A stretch of DNA of 16,282 nucleotides, from the NCBI GenBank assembly GCA_031276775.1, contig JAISML010000117.1, positions 1-16,282 on the forward strand, written 5' to 3'. Under the pieces are notes generated by a model. The model was not told where the DNA came from. It saw only the letters and a program-made list of their open reading frames with translations, and made no database searches. This stretch comes from Eubacteriales Family XIII. Incertae Sedis bacterium (lineage in GTDB: Bacteria; Bacillota; Clostridia; Peptostreptococcales; Anaerovoracaceae). This document shows positions 1 through 6,129 of the stretch, piece after piece; within the stretch, counting starts at the first letter, position 1, and every line of letters begins with the position of its first letter. The translations under genes were made by a program, and so were the position numbers.

Positions 1-1130
1 ACGAATGCGACAGGGCGCACGGCACGCAGTATCATGAAAATTTCAGGAAATTCCTCACCTATGTGCAGGAAAACGATCTGACCGTGGACGGCGCGATGAC
101 CGATCCCAAGGGCGACAGGGGCAAGACGCCGAGCCAGCAGATCGACCCCGATCTCTTCGTGCACATCGTCGAAAAGAAAGCGGACGGCATCGTCGTCCGG
201 GGCGCCAAGACGCATCAGACCGGTTCCATCAATTCCCATGAACACCTGATCATGCCGACCATCGCCCTGGGCGAGGAAGACAAAAAATACGCCGTCTCGT
301 TCGCGTGTCCGTCCGACGTTGAAGGTCTGTTCATGGTGTACGGCCGCCAATCCTGCGATACGAGAAAACTGGAAAAAGACGCCGACGTCGATCTGGGCAA
401 CAAGAATTTCGGGGGACAGGAAGCGCTTGTCGTGTTTGACGACGTGTTCATTCCCAACGACAGGATCTTCCTCTGCGAAGAGTATGACTTCGCCGGGATG
501 TTGGTGGAGCGGTTCGCGGGCTACCACAGACAGTCCTACGGCGGTTGCAAGGTGGGCGTGGGCGACGTGGTGATCGGCGCCGCGGCCTTGGCCGCGGATT
601 ACAACGGCGCGGCGAAGGCTTCCCACGTGAAAGACAAACTCATCGAGATGACCCACCTGAACGAAACGCTGTATTGTTGCGGCATCGCCTGCTCTGCGGA
701 AGGCTATCCCACGGAAGCGGGCAACTATCAGATCGATCTCCTTCTGGCGAACGTTTGCAAGCAGAACGTCACGCGCTTTCCGTACGAGATCGTGAGATTG
801 GCGGAGGACATCGCGGGCGGTCTCATGGTCACCATGCCCGCACAGTCCGATTTCCGTTCCGATCTTCCGATCCCGACCAAATCCGGCATGACGCTCGGCG
901 AATGGACCAACAAGTTCTTCGTGGGCGTGAACGGGGTCTCGACGGAGAACAGGATGCGGGTGTTGCGTTTCCTCGAAAACATCTGTCTCGGAGCCTCGGC
1001 CGTCGGTTACCGGACCGAATCCATGCACGGGGCGGGCTCGCCGCAGGCTCAGCGCATCATGATCGCGCGGCAGGGAAATCTCGCGGCGAAGAAAGAATTG
1101 GCAAAGGCAATCGCGGGCGTCAAGGAATAG
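1..1130 (+). CDS. abfD: 4-hydroxybutyryl-CoA dehydratase (vinylacetyl-CoA Δ-isomerase), 3' part
   Basis: The gene runs in from the left edge; its first complete codon is at position 3 and it ends with TAG at 1128-1130. About 375 residues are visible, against roughly 490 in the family. The enzyme dehydrates 4-hydroxybutyryl-CoA to crotonyl-CoA by a radical mechanism using FAD and a [4Fe-4S] cluster, in the cytoplasm. The opening residues (ECDRAHGTQYHENFRKFL) and the stretch PSQQIDPDLF-HIVEKKADGIVVRGAK-HQTG are characteristic. Two of the four known cluster ligands are visible: the His at 654-656 and the Cys at 675-677 in HLNETLYC, with the same 7-residue spacing as His292/Cys299 of the Clostridium aminobutyricum enzyme. 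The other two ligand Cys lie upstream of the window. The abfT and 4hbD genes downstream support the call. A GTG at 63 is not the true start, because homologous sequence continues upstream of it. The last codons are part of a 26-bp tandem repeat. Confidence 0.97.
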   Translation, partial: ECDRAHGTQYHENFRKFLTYVQENDLTVDGAMTDPKGDRGKTPSQQIDPDLFVHIVEKKADGIVVRGAKTHQTGSINSHEHLIMPTIALGEEDKKYAVSFACPSDVEGLFMVYGRQSCDTRKLEKDADVDLGNKNFGGQEALVVFDDVFIPNDRIFLCEEYDFAGMLVERFAGYHRQSYGGCKVGVGDVVIGAAALAADYNGAAKASHVKDKLIEMTHLNETLYCCGIACSAEGYPTEAGNYQIDLLLANVCKQNVTRFPYEIVRLAEDIAGGLMVTMPAQSDFRSDLPIPTKSGMTLGEWTNKFFVGVNGVSTENRMRVLRFLENICLGASAVGYRTESMHGAGSPQAQRIMIARQGNLAAKKELAKAIAGVKE

Positions 1131-1192
1131 CGTCGCGCACGGGCGTCAAGGAATCGCATCGCGCGCAGGGGGCAGGGGATCGCATTGCGCAT
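1115..1192 (+). repeat. Three 26-bp tandem repeat units spanning the abfD end and the next gene's start
   Basis: Units lie at 1115-1140, 1141-1166 and 1167-1192 with exact 26-bp period and no gaps. Units 1 and 2 differ at 3 positions; units 2 and 3 differ at 8. Unit 1 contains the abfD stop (TAG, 1128-1130). In unit 2 the same place reads TCG. Unit 3 has drifted to AGGGG and carries both the likely ribosome binding site (around 1174-1178) and the TTG start (1185) of the following gene. This looks like two rounds of local duplication followed by divergence. Confidence 0.85.
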
Positions 1193-1523
1193 AGGGGTTA
1201 AGTTTTGCGGGGGCTGCAACCCCCGCTATGACAGAAACGCGGCGTATCAAACGATTTTGAAGTGTTTTGAACCGGCAGATCCGCGATCGCCGTCTTCCGT
1301 CGGAGACGCGGTGTTTGAATACGCCGAAGACGGCGCGTCCTACGACGTACTCCTTTGTTTTGGCGGTTGCGCAAACGACTGTGCGGCGACGGACGGGTAT
1401 GATTTTGGGAAACTCGTGTCCGTCCGCGGGCCCGCCGGGACGCAACGGGCCGTCGACGAACTGACCGGGTTTGCCGCAGACATGGCAAAATCGGATCATG
1501 CGACGGGCGGACAGGAGCCGTGA
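1185..1523 (+). CDS. Small conserved cysteine-rich protein of 4-hydroxybutyrate clusters, function unknown
   Basis: 112 residues, with no function I can assign. The start is taken as TTG at 1185 because AGGGG sits 6 nt upstream and the N-terminus then reads MRIGVKFCGGCNPRYDR; no ATG gives this motif. Two cysteine motifs stand out: C8-G-G-C11-N-P-R-Y-D-R and C58-F-G-G-C62-A-N-D-C66, with a single Cys27 between them. Such spacing could bind a metal or Fe-S cluster, or take part in redox or thiol chemistry, but this is inference. There is no signal peptide or membrane segment, so it should be cytoplasmic. It sits between abfD and abfT. From memory, a small hypothetical gene occupies a comparable position in the Clostridium difficile 4-hydroxybutyrate cluster, which suggests a helper role for the dehydratase or CoA-transferase. 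The C-terminus (after about residue 95) is low in recognisable motifs. Confidence 0.72.
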   Translation: MRIGVKFCGGCNPRYDRNAAYQTILKCFEPADPRSPSSVGDAVFEYAEDGASYDVLLCFGGCANDCAATDGYDFGKLVSVRGPAGTQRAVDELTGFAADMAKSDHATGGQEP

Positions 1524-1578
1524 AGATTGCGCCGGCGTCGGGGATATGTGAAAAAGGGGTGAGGAGGCCGAAACCGAC

Positions 1579-2889
1579 ATGGATTGGAAGCAGATATACA
1601 GTGAAAGGTTGACGACGGCTGCGGAAGCGGTAAAGCACATCAAAAGCGACAGCACCGTCGTGTTGGCACACTGCGTCGGAGAACCTCCGACGCTCGTGAA
1701 AGCGATCGTGGAGAACAGGGAGCAATACCGCAATTTGGAGATCCGCCACATGGTGCGGCTCGGCGAACTCGATTTCGCGACCCCGGGATACGAAAAGTAT
1801 TTCAGGATCAATCCTTGGTTTGCCAGCGCCAATTCACGCGCGGCCTTGGCGGAAAACCGCGCCGATTTTACGCCTTGTTTCTTTCATGAAGTGCCGCGGG
1901 TGATCCGGGAGGGGCGTTCAAAATGCGATGCGGTCGTATTGCAGGTGAGTCCGCCCGACGCGCACGGATTTTGCAGTTTGGGCACGTCTGTGGACTATAC
2001 GCGCCAAGCCGTGACGACCGCCCCCTTGGTCATCGCGCAGGTGAACCGGAAGATGCCGCGCACGTGGGGCGAGGGTCATGTGCATATATCCGAATTCGAT
2101 CATATCGTGGAGGCGGACGACGATCTGTACGAGATCAAGCCGCCCGTGATCGGAGACGTCGAAAAAGCCATCGGCGAGTACTGCGCTTCCCTCGTCGAGG
2201 ACGGTTCCACCCTGCAACTCGGCATTGGCGCGATTCCGGACGCCGTCATGCTGTTTTTGAAGAACAAGAAAGATCTGGGCATCCATTCCGAAATGATTTC
2301 GGACGGGACCCTTGCGCTGTACAAAGAGGGGGTCATCACCGGCAGCAGAAAATCGGAGAACCCGGGCAAGATGACGGTAACGTTTCTCATGGGTACGCGC
2401 AAACTCTATGATTTTGCGCATGACAATCCCGCCGTCGAAGTGAAGCCCGTCGATTACGTGAACCATCCCATTGTCATCGCGCGCCAATATAAGATGGTAT
2501 CCGTCAATTCCGCGATACAGGCGGACATTCAGGGACAGATCAACGCGGAAGCCATGGGACTCAGACAGTTTTCGGGCGTGGGCGGCCAAGTGGATTTCGT
2601 GCGCGGCGCGGCGCTGTCCGCCGAAGGGAAAGCGATCATCGCGATGCCTTCGGTCACGGTCAAAAAAGACGGAACGATGATCTCCAAGATCGTGCCGTTC
2701 CTCGATCACGGTTCGCCGGTCACCACCTCCCGTTGCGATGCGGATTACATCATCACGGAGTACGGGATCGCCGAACTCAAAGGCCGATCCTTGCGGGAAA
2801 GGGCGCGGAACCTGATCGGCGTTGCGCACCCCGACGCCCGTGATCCGTTGAAAGAAGAGTTCGAAAAACGGTTCGGCGAGAGATATTGA
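1579..2889 (+). CDS. abfT: 4-hydroxybutyrate CoA-transferase
   Basis: 436 residues, close to the family's usual length (about 430-440). It transfers CoA from acetyl-CoA (or butyryl-CoA) to 4-hydroxybutyrate, giving 4-hydroxybutyryl-CoA, the substrate of AbfD. The start is ATG at 1579, with GAGGAGG at 1561-1567 upstream. The protein is a class I CoA-transferase of the acetyl-CoA hydrolase/transferase family. The catalytic glutamate falls at E238 in the motif IHSEMISDG, the same number as in the Clostridium aminobutyricum enzyme. The CoA/oxyanion loop GVGGQVDFVRGA has its GGQ at residues 335-337. The C-terminal domain keeps the family pattern SKIVPFLDHGSPVTTSR and ITEYGIAELKG. It lies 55 bp after the small Cys-rich gene and 115 bp before 4hbD, in what is probably one transcriptional unit. 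The symbol cat2 is also used for this function. Confidence 0.95.
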   Translation: MDWKQIYSERLTTAAEAVKHIKSDSTVVLAHCVGEPPTLVKAIVENREQYRNLEIRHMVRLGELDFATPGYEKYFRINPWFASANSRAALAENRADFTPCFFHEVPRVIREGRSKCDAVVLQVSPPDAHGFCSLGTSVDYTRQAVTTAPLVIAQVNRKMPRTWGEGHVHISEFDHIVEADDDLYEIKPPVIGDVEKAIGEYCASLVEDGSTLQLGIGAIPDAVMLFLKNKKDLGIHSEMISDGTLALYKEGVITGSRKSENPGKMTVTFLMGTRKLYDFAHDNPAVEVKPVDYVNHPIVIARQYKMVSVNSAIQADIQGQINAEAMGLRQFSGVGGQVDFVRGAALSAEGKAIIAMPSVTVKKDGTMISKIVPFLDHGSPVTTSRCDADYIITEYGIAELKGRSLRERARNLIGVAHPDARDPLKEEFEKRFGERY

Positions 2890-2904
2890 AGATCGGCGGG
2901 GCGG

Positions 2905-2921
2905 GCGCGGGACGTCCGCGC
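2905..2921 (+). other. GC hairpin and short direct repeats in the abfT-4hbD spacer
   Basis: In the 115-bp spacer, GCGCGG (2905-2910) can pair with CCGCGC (2916-2921) around a 5-nt loop. A run of G and A follows rather than T, so it is not a standard intrinsic terminator; it may be an mRNA stability element. Further on, AATACTTG occurs twice (2953-2960 and 2967-2974, 14-bp period) in an AT-rich stretch just before the strong AGGAGGG ribosome binding site (2988-2994) of 4hbD. I could not fit a convincing -35/-10 pair here. Confidence 0.45.
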
Positions 2922-3004
2922 GGGGAAAAGAAGCAAATTGCGCATGGCATACAATACTTGTAATGAAATACTTGCACCATAAAACACAGGAGGGAGAATC
3001 ATAG

Positions 3005-4123
3005 ATGTTGGCATTGAGGATCGTACCGAAGATACACTATTTCGACAAAGTATCCGAATTCAACGAGGAATTTCGGATCGGGGAGCGGGATCTGCTCGTG
3101 ACCAACGAGTGGATATACACACCGTACATCGCCCCGCTCGGCGTGAAGACAAACGTCATCTTTCAGGAAAAATACGGGCAGGGCGAGCCTTCCGACGAGA
3201 TGATCGACGGCATCGTCGCGGCGGGCAAGGCATATGACTACGATCGCATCATCGCCCTGGGCGGCGGGACGATCGTCGATATCTGCAAGATCCTGGCGCT
3301 GGAAGTGCCGGAGAAATCCATCGATCTGTTTACGGGGAAAGCCCCGACGAAGAAAGTCAAGCAGCTGATCGTCATCCCGACGACCTGCGGCACCGGATCG
3401 GAGGTCACGAATGTGGCGATCGCGGAACTCAAGAGTCTGCATGTGAAAAAGGGCATCGCCGTCGACGAAACATACGCGGATATTGCGGCGTTGATTCCCG
3501 AAACGATGAACGGACTGCCGTACAAGGTGTTCACCACGTCGTCGGTGGACGCGCTCATCCATGCCGTCGAGAGTTTCCTCTCGCCGAAAGCGTCCCCGTT
3601 CACGGAGATTTATTCGAAGCAAGCCATCAGAATGATCATGAAAGGCTACAAAGTGATCGTCGAGAAAGGCGAAGAAGAGCGGTTCAAGTATATGAAGGAC
3701 TTCGTGCTCGCTTCCAACTACGCCGGCATTGCGTTCGGCAACGCGGGCTGCGCGGCGGTTCACGCATTGTCCTATTCCATCGGCGGCGCGTTTCATGTGC
3801 CGCACGGCGAAGCCAACTATCAGTTTTTCACCGAGGTGATGAAGACCTACGTGGCGAAGGATCCGAACGGAAAGATCCGGCAGCTCACGACGATACTTGC
3901 CGACGTCATGGAACACGGCGACGATCCGGGCGTCTATGAAGCCCTCGACCGTTTCCTCGGCAAGCTCATCGCGAAAAAACCGCTGAAGGAGTATGGGATG
4001 ACCGAAGCGCAGATCGATGAGTTTACGGCATCCACGGTCGCCAACCAGCAGCGTCTCCTGGCGAACAATTACGTGTTCCTGGAGGACGGCGAACTGCGGG
4101 ATATCTTCGTCAATCTGTATTAA
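3005..4123 (+). CDS. 4hbD: NAD-dependent 4-hydroxybutyrate dehydrogenase (iron-containing alcohol dehydrogenase family)
   Basis: 372 residues, typical of clostridial 4-hydroxybutyrate dehydrogenases. It interconverts succinate semialdehyde and 4-hydroxybutyrate in the cytoplasm; with AbfT and AbfD it forms the route to crotonyl-CoA. The start is ATG at 3005, with AGGAGGG at 2988-2994. Group III (iron-type) ADH features are in order: the nucleotide-binding loop GGGTIVD near residues 81-87, PTTCGTGSEVT near residue 123, and then the metal ligands D182 and H186 (DALIH), H253 (VHALSY) and H267 (VPHGEAN). The 4- and 14-residue spacings match those in FucO-type enzymes. Assignment to 4-hydroxybutyrate rather than another alcohol rests on the neighbouring abfT and abfD and on overall similarity to that subfamily. 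No terminator with a T-run follows the TAA; the next feature is a separate promoter. Confidence 0.93.
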   Translation: MLALRIVPKIHYFDKVSEFNEEFRIGERDLLVTNEWIYTPYIAPLGVKTNVIFQEKYGQGEPSDEMIDGIVAAGKAYDYDRIIALGGGTIVDICKILALEVPEKSIDLFTGKAPTKKVKQLIVIPTTCGTGSEVTNVAIAELKSLHVKKGIAVDETYADIAALIPETMNGLPYKVFTTSSVDALIHAVESFLSPKASPFTEIYSKQAIRMIMKGYKVIVEKGEEERFKYMKDFVLASNYAGIAFGNAGCAAVHALSYSIGGAFHVPHGEANYQFFTEVMKTYVAKDPNGKIRQLTTILADVMEHGDDPGVYEALDRFLGKLIAKKPLKEYGMTEAQIDEFTASTVANQQRLLANNYVFLEDGELRDIFVNLY

Positions 4124-4153
4124 AGGCGCGGTGTAAATTATTTTGGAATATAC

Positions 4154-4181
4154 TTGATTTATTGTAAATATATGGTATAAT
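4154..4181 (+). promoter_or_regulatory. Sigma-A type promoter with extended -10, driving ssb
   Basis: TTGATT (4154-4159) and TATAAT (4176-4181) are separated by 16 bp. TGG directly before TATAAT gives an extended -10 (TGnTATAAT). The region is strongly AT-rich compared with its surroundings. The predicted transcription start is about 4188-4190, so the mRNA would begin at or beside the ATG at 4188 and just before a long hairpin. Confidence 0.8.
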
Positions 4182-4190
4182 CGTTCCATG

Positions 4191-4229
4191 ACGCACAGCC
4201 GCAGGCAAGCGGGCCTGCCGACTGTGCGT
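4191..4229 (+). promoter_or_regulatory. Stem-loop at the predicted 5' end of the ssb mRNA
   Basis: ACGCACAG (4191-4198) pairs with CTGTGCGT (4222-4229), and GCAGGC (4201-4206) pairs with GCCTGC (4213-4218), leaving a 6-nt loop and a small internal loop. The structure would start within a few nucleotides of the mRNA 5' end and finish about 20 nt before the ssb start at 4251, leaving its ribosome binding site free. A 5'-terminal hairpin of this kind can protect mRNA from 5'-end-dependent decay; a regulatory role is also possible. Confidence 0.65.
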
Positions 4230-4250
4230 GTCGGGAAACGGAGTGGAAGC

Positions 4251-4574
4251 ATGAACAACATCAACCTGATCGGACGATTGACCAAAGACCCTGAAATGCG
4301 CAGGACGGATGAGGGCAGAAGCATCTGCACGTTCACCCTCGCGGTGGACGACACGTTCTCGAAAGAGGACAGGACGGATTTTATCCGCGTCACCGTATTT
4401 GGCAATCAGGGCGACAACTGTGAAAAGTATCTGAGGAAAGGTTTCCTGGCGGGCGTGAGCGGACGGTTGCGGTCAGACGTCTATACGGACGCCGAGGGCG
4501 TCACGCGCTATCCCGTCAACGTGACGGCGGATCGCGTCCAATTCCTCCAATGGCCCGAACGGGAAGGCGCTTAG
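4251..4574 (+). CDS. ssb: Short single-stranded DNA-binding protein lacking the acidic tail
   Basis: 107 residues from ATG 4251 (GGAG at 4240-4243). It binds single-stranded DNA through one OB fold. The N-terminus MNNINLIGRLTKDPEMR, the segment ICTFTLAVDD, the core DFIRVTVFGNQGDNCEKYLRKG and the final strand YPVNVTADRVQFL are standard SSB signatures. Bacterial housekeeping SSBs are usually 140-180 residues and end in an acidic tip like DDDIPF that recruits partner proteins; this one stops right after the OB fold (FLQWPEREGA). It is therefore more like accessory SSBs such as Bacillus SsbB. An in-frame ATG at 4188 would add 21 residues, but those codons lie inside the 5' hairpin and give no SSB-like sequence, so 4251 is preferred. 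It has its own promoter and no obvious replication neighbours (rpsF, rpsR or dnaB are not adjacent). Confidence 0.9.
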   Translation: MNNINLIGRLTKDPEMRRTDEGRSICTFTLAVDDTFSKEDRTDFIRVTVFGNQGDNCEKYLRKGFLAGVSGRLRSDVYTDAEGVTRYPVNVTADRVQFLQWPEREGA

Positions 4575-4578
4575 GGGA

Positions 4579-4930
4579 AACGCAACCCCCGGAGAAAGAA
4601 AGCCGCAGAACCGTGAAACGGCGCCGGTTTGTCTCAGGCCTGCGCCGTGCGGTCAGGCTTTCGCGGGTCAATCCCGCATTGCAACAGGTGTTTGAAATCC
4701 GATTTACCGATTTTGAACCTCTGTAACATGAAATCCGCAACGCAACCCATTTTGAAATTTGGTTCAATGAAAACTTTGGCGCACCCCTGCGGGTATTTTC
4801 TGAAATGGTGAAATTTTGACCATTTTGAAATTTTGGTTAGTTGAAAACCTTAGTGCAACCCCTATTTTTGAAATTTCGGTAACATGAAATTCTCAACGCA
4901 ACCCCGGCGGCGATTACAAATTTGAAATTT
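4579..4930 (+). repeat. Degenerate ~40-bp repeat array in the AT-rich spacer after ssb
   Basis: Four recognisable copies lie at 4710-4748, 4749-4787, 4822-4862 and 4864-4905, each running from ATTTTGAA (ATTTTTGAA in the last) to a CGCAACCC-like end. A partial copy begins at 4920, and isolated end motifs occur at 4579-4590 (AACGCAACCCCC) and around 4678-4700. The first two copies are exactly adjacent with 39-bp period. AAATGGT/ACCATTT (4803-4809/4819-4825) forms a small hairpin between copies 2 and 3. Other small inverted repeats are ACGGCGC/GCGCCGT (4618-4624/4642-4648) and GCGGG/CCCGC (4663-4667/4673-4677). None has a T-run typical of a terminator. The copies are too divergent, and the gaps too short, for a CRISPR array. 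The 4575-5083 stretch otherwise holds no gene I can support. Confidence 0.7.
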
Positions 4931-4963
4931 CCTGTAAGAAAGTTGATGATTCGTTGTTGCTTT

Positions 4964-5031
4964 TTGTTTCGGCGGGTGATAGTCTGTATACGAATTGAAA
5001 ACGGCTGTGCAAAAAGTTCGTTTTGTTGCAC
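4964..5031 (+). promoter_or_regulatory. Weak candidate promoter and 5' UTR hairpin ahead of the signal peptidase gene
   Basis: TTGTTT (4964-4969) and TATACG (4987-4992) have a 17-bp spacer but match consensus only partly, so this promoter is tentative. Downstream, GTGCAA (5007-5012) pairs with TTGCAC (5026-5031), and AAA/TTT pairs inside it extend the stem. Closer to the gene, GGAAT and ATTCC around 5051-5065 could also pair. The start codon at 5084 has only a weak AAGTGA-like ribosome binding site, so leader structure may matter for translation. Confidence 0.3.
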
Positions 5032-5083
5032 GCTGCATGAATTTGGAAAGGAATGGGGGATTCCTCCCGGATGAAGTGAACAG

Positions 5084-6001
5084 ATGGCCGACAAAGCGTA
5101 CAGTGCGGCACAGATCCAAAGAATGCTGAACGAGCTTGACAATCTTCGCCTGACCCACCGGCGTATGCTGAACGGCGCCGGTTCGGGCGCCGACGCGTCG
5201 CCGCCCGAATCCGAAAGCGCGTTTGGGACGGTCGGCTCCGTTCCGGAAACGAACCCGGCCGAGATCGTTCCTGCGCCGGACGAAACCGGCTCTTTTCAAC
5301 CTGCATCCCAAAAATCGCAAAGCTTTTTCGGACGGATCTGGGTTTCCCCCGTGACCGGAGCAATCGTCTACACCGCGCTCGCGCTCATTGTCGCGACGGC
5401 GTTTTTGTCCAAGGACGCAGGTATTGCCGCGCCCCCCCCCCGAAATTTTTTAGGCTTTTCCGCGTTTACGGTTCTGACCTCCTCCATGCAATCGGAAATC
5501 CCGCGTGGCAGCTTTGTCCTGGTGAGGCACGTTGACCCGGACGGGTTGCAAATCGGCGACGACATCACTTATTTAAAGAGCAACGACACCACTTTCACAC
5601 ACCGCATCACCGCCATCTTCGAAGATTATTACGAGGGTCGGCGCGGGTTTGCCACCCAAGGCGTGGACAACAGCGCGCCCGACCGGGAAACGGTGATTGC
5701 GGACAACATTGTGGGCAAGGTGATCTTTCACAATTTGACGATGGGCAAACTGTTGTCTTTCGTGCGCGCCCATCTTCTGCTTTGCGGCCTGAACGCCGCC
5801 ATGATACCCGGTCTGTTCGCCGCGCTGCGGATGGTTTTTCCCGCCGGACGGAGCGCAAATGGCAGAACGCAAACACAGAACGGCGCAGAGCCGGGAACCC
5901 CCGTCCATCGGTCGGGATCTCCGGCATACGATTCGGAAAAACCGCGCGGACGGTTGCGGCGGATATTTTTTGTGCAGGAAGCGCGTGCGGGCCCGCCCTG
6001 A
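5084..6001 (+). CDS. sipW: SipW-type (ER/archaeal-like) signal peptidase I
   Basis: 305 residues. It is a membrane-bound serine protease that removes signal peptides from a small set of secreted proteins, typically TasA-like fibre or adhesin subunits encoded next to it. The first 85 residues are a cytoplasmic, Glu/Pro/Ser-rich extension. A membrane segment spans about residues 90-108. Family motifs follow: VLTSSM with the catalytic Ser at S134, FTHRI with H173 (His in place of the Lys of ordinary bacterial SPases), and QGVDNSAPD with D195/D200 as the Asp. A second hydrophobic segment (about 226-253) ends the recognisable domain; a basic tail with little recognisable character continues to residue 305. 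A run of ten C (5432-5441) encodes P117-P119 and the first base of R120, between the membrane segment and the active site, and could slip. The two large secreted proteins downstream are the obvious substrates. The gene symbol reflects family type, not proven orthology. Confidence 0.88.
   Translation: MADKAYSAAQIQRMLNELDNLRLTHRRMLNGAGSGADASPPESESAFGTVGSVPETNPAEIVPAPDETGSFQPASQKSQSFFGRIWVSPVTGAIVYTALALIVATAFLSKDAGIAAPPPRNFLGFSAFTVLTSSMQSEIPRGSFVLVRHVDPDGLQIGDDITYLKSNDTTFTHRITAIFEDYYEGRRGFATQGVDNSAPDRETVIADNIVGKVIFHNLTMGKLLSFVRAHLLLCGLNAAMIPGLFAALRMVFPAGRSANGRTQTQNGAEPGTPVHRSGSPAYDSEKPRGRLRRIFFVQEARAGPP
5432..5441 (+). repeat. C10 homopolymer inside the signal peptidase gene
   Basis: Ten consecutive C, preceded by G and followed by GAAATTTTTT (itself ending in a T6 run). 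It lies in frame between the membrane anchor and the catalytic serine motif. Loss or gain of one base would frameshift the gene before the active site. Such tracts are classic sites of slipped-strand phase variation, but also of sequencing error. Confidence 0.9.
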
Positions 6002-6129
6002 ACGGGCGCAGGACTGTTCCCGCCGCGAACGCGAAATCGCGAAATGCGAAATGTGCGGAACGCGAAGCCGTGGACGGGACGGCCGGAATGTTTGGCGGTC
6101 GGAACAATGAGTAGAGAGGGGTACTTCAA

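Noticed and set aside
63..65. GTG at 63 as the start of the dehydratase
   Set aside because: Strongly conserved dehydratase sequence (ECDR-HGTQYHENFRKFL) continues upstream to the window edge, so the gene is simply cut off.
4188..4250. A 21-residue N-terminal extension of SSB from ATG 4188
   Set aside because: The codons form the arms of an RNA hairpin and the peptide does not resemble SSB. ATG 4251 has its own GGAG and the standard MNNINLIGRL start. Kept as a point to test, not as the annotation.
4689..4930. CRISPR array
   Set aside because: The repeated units are highly divergent and nearly contiguous, without uniform spacers, and there are no cas genes.
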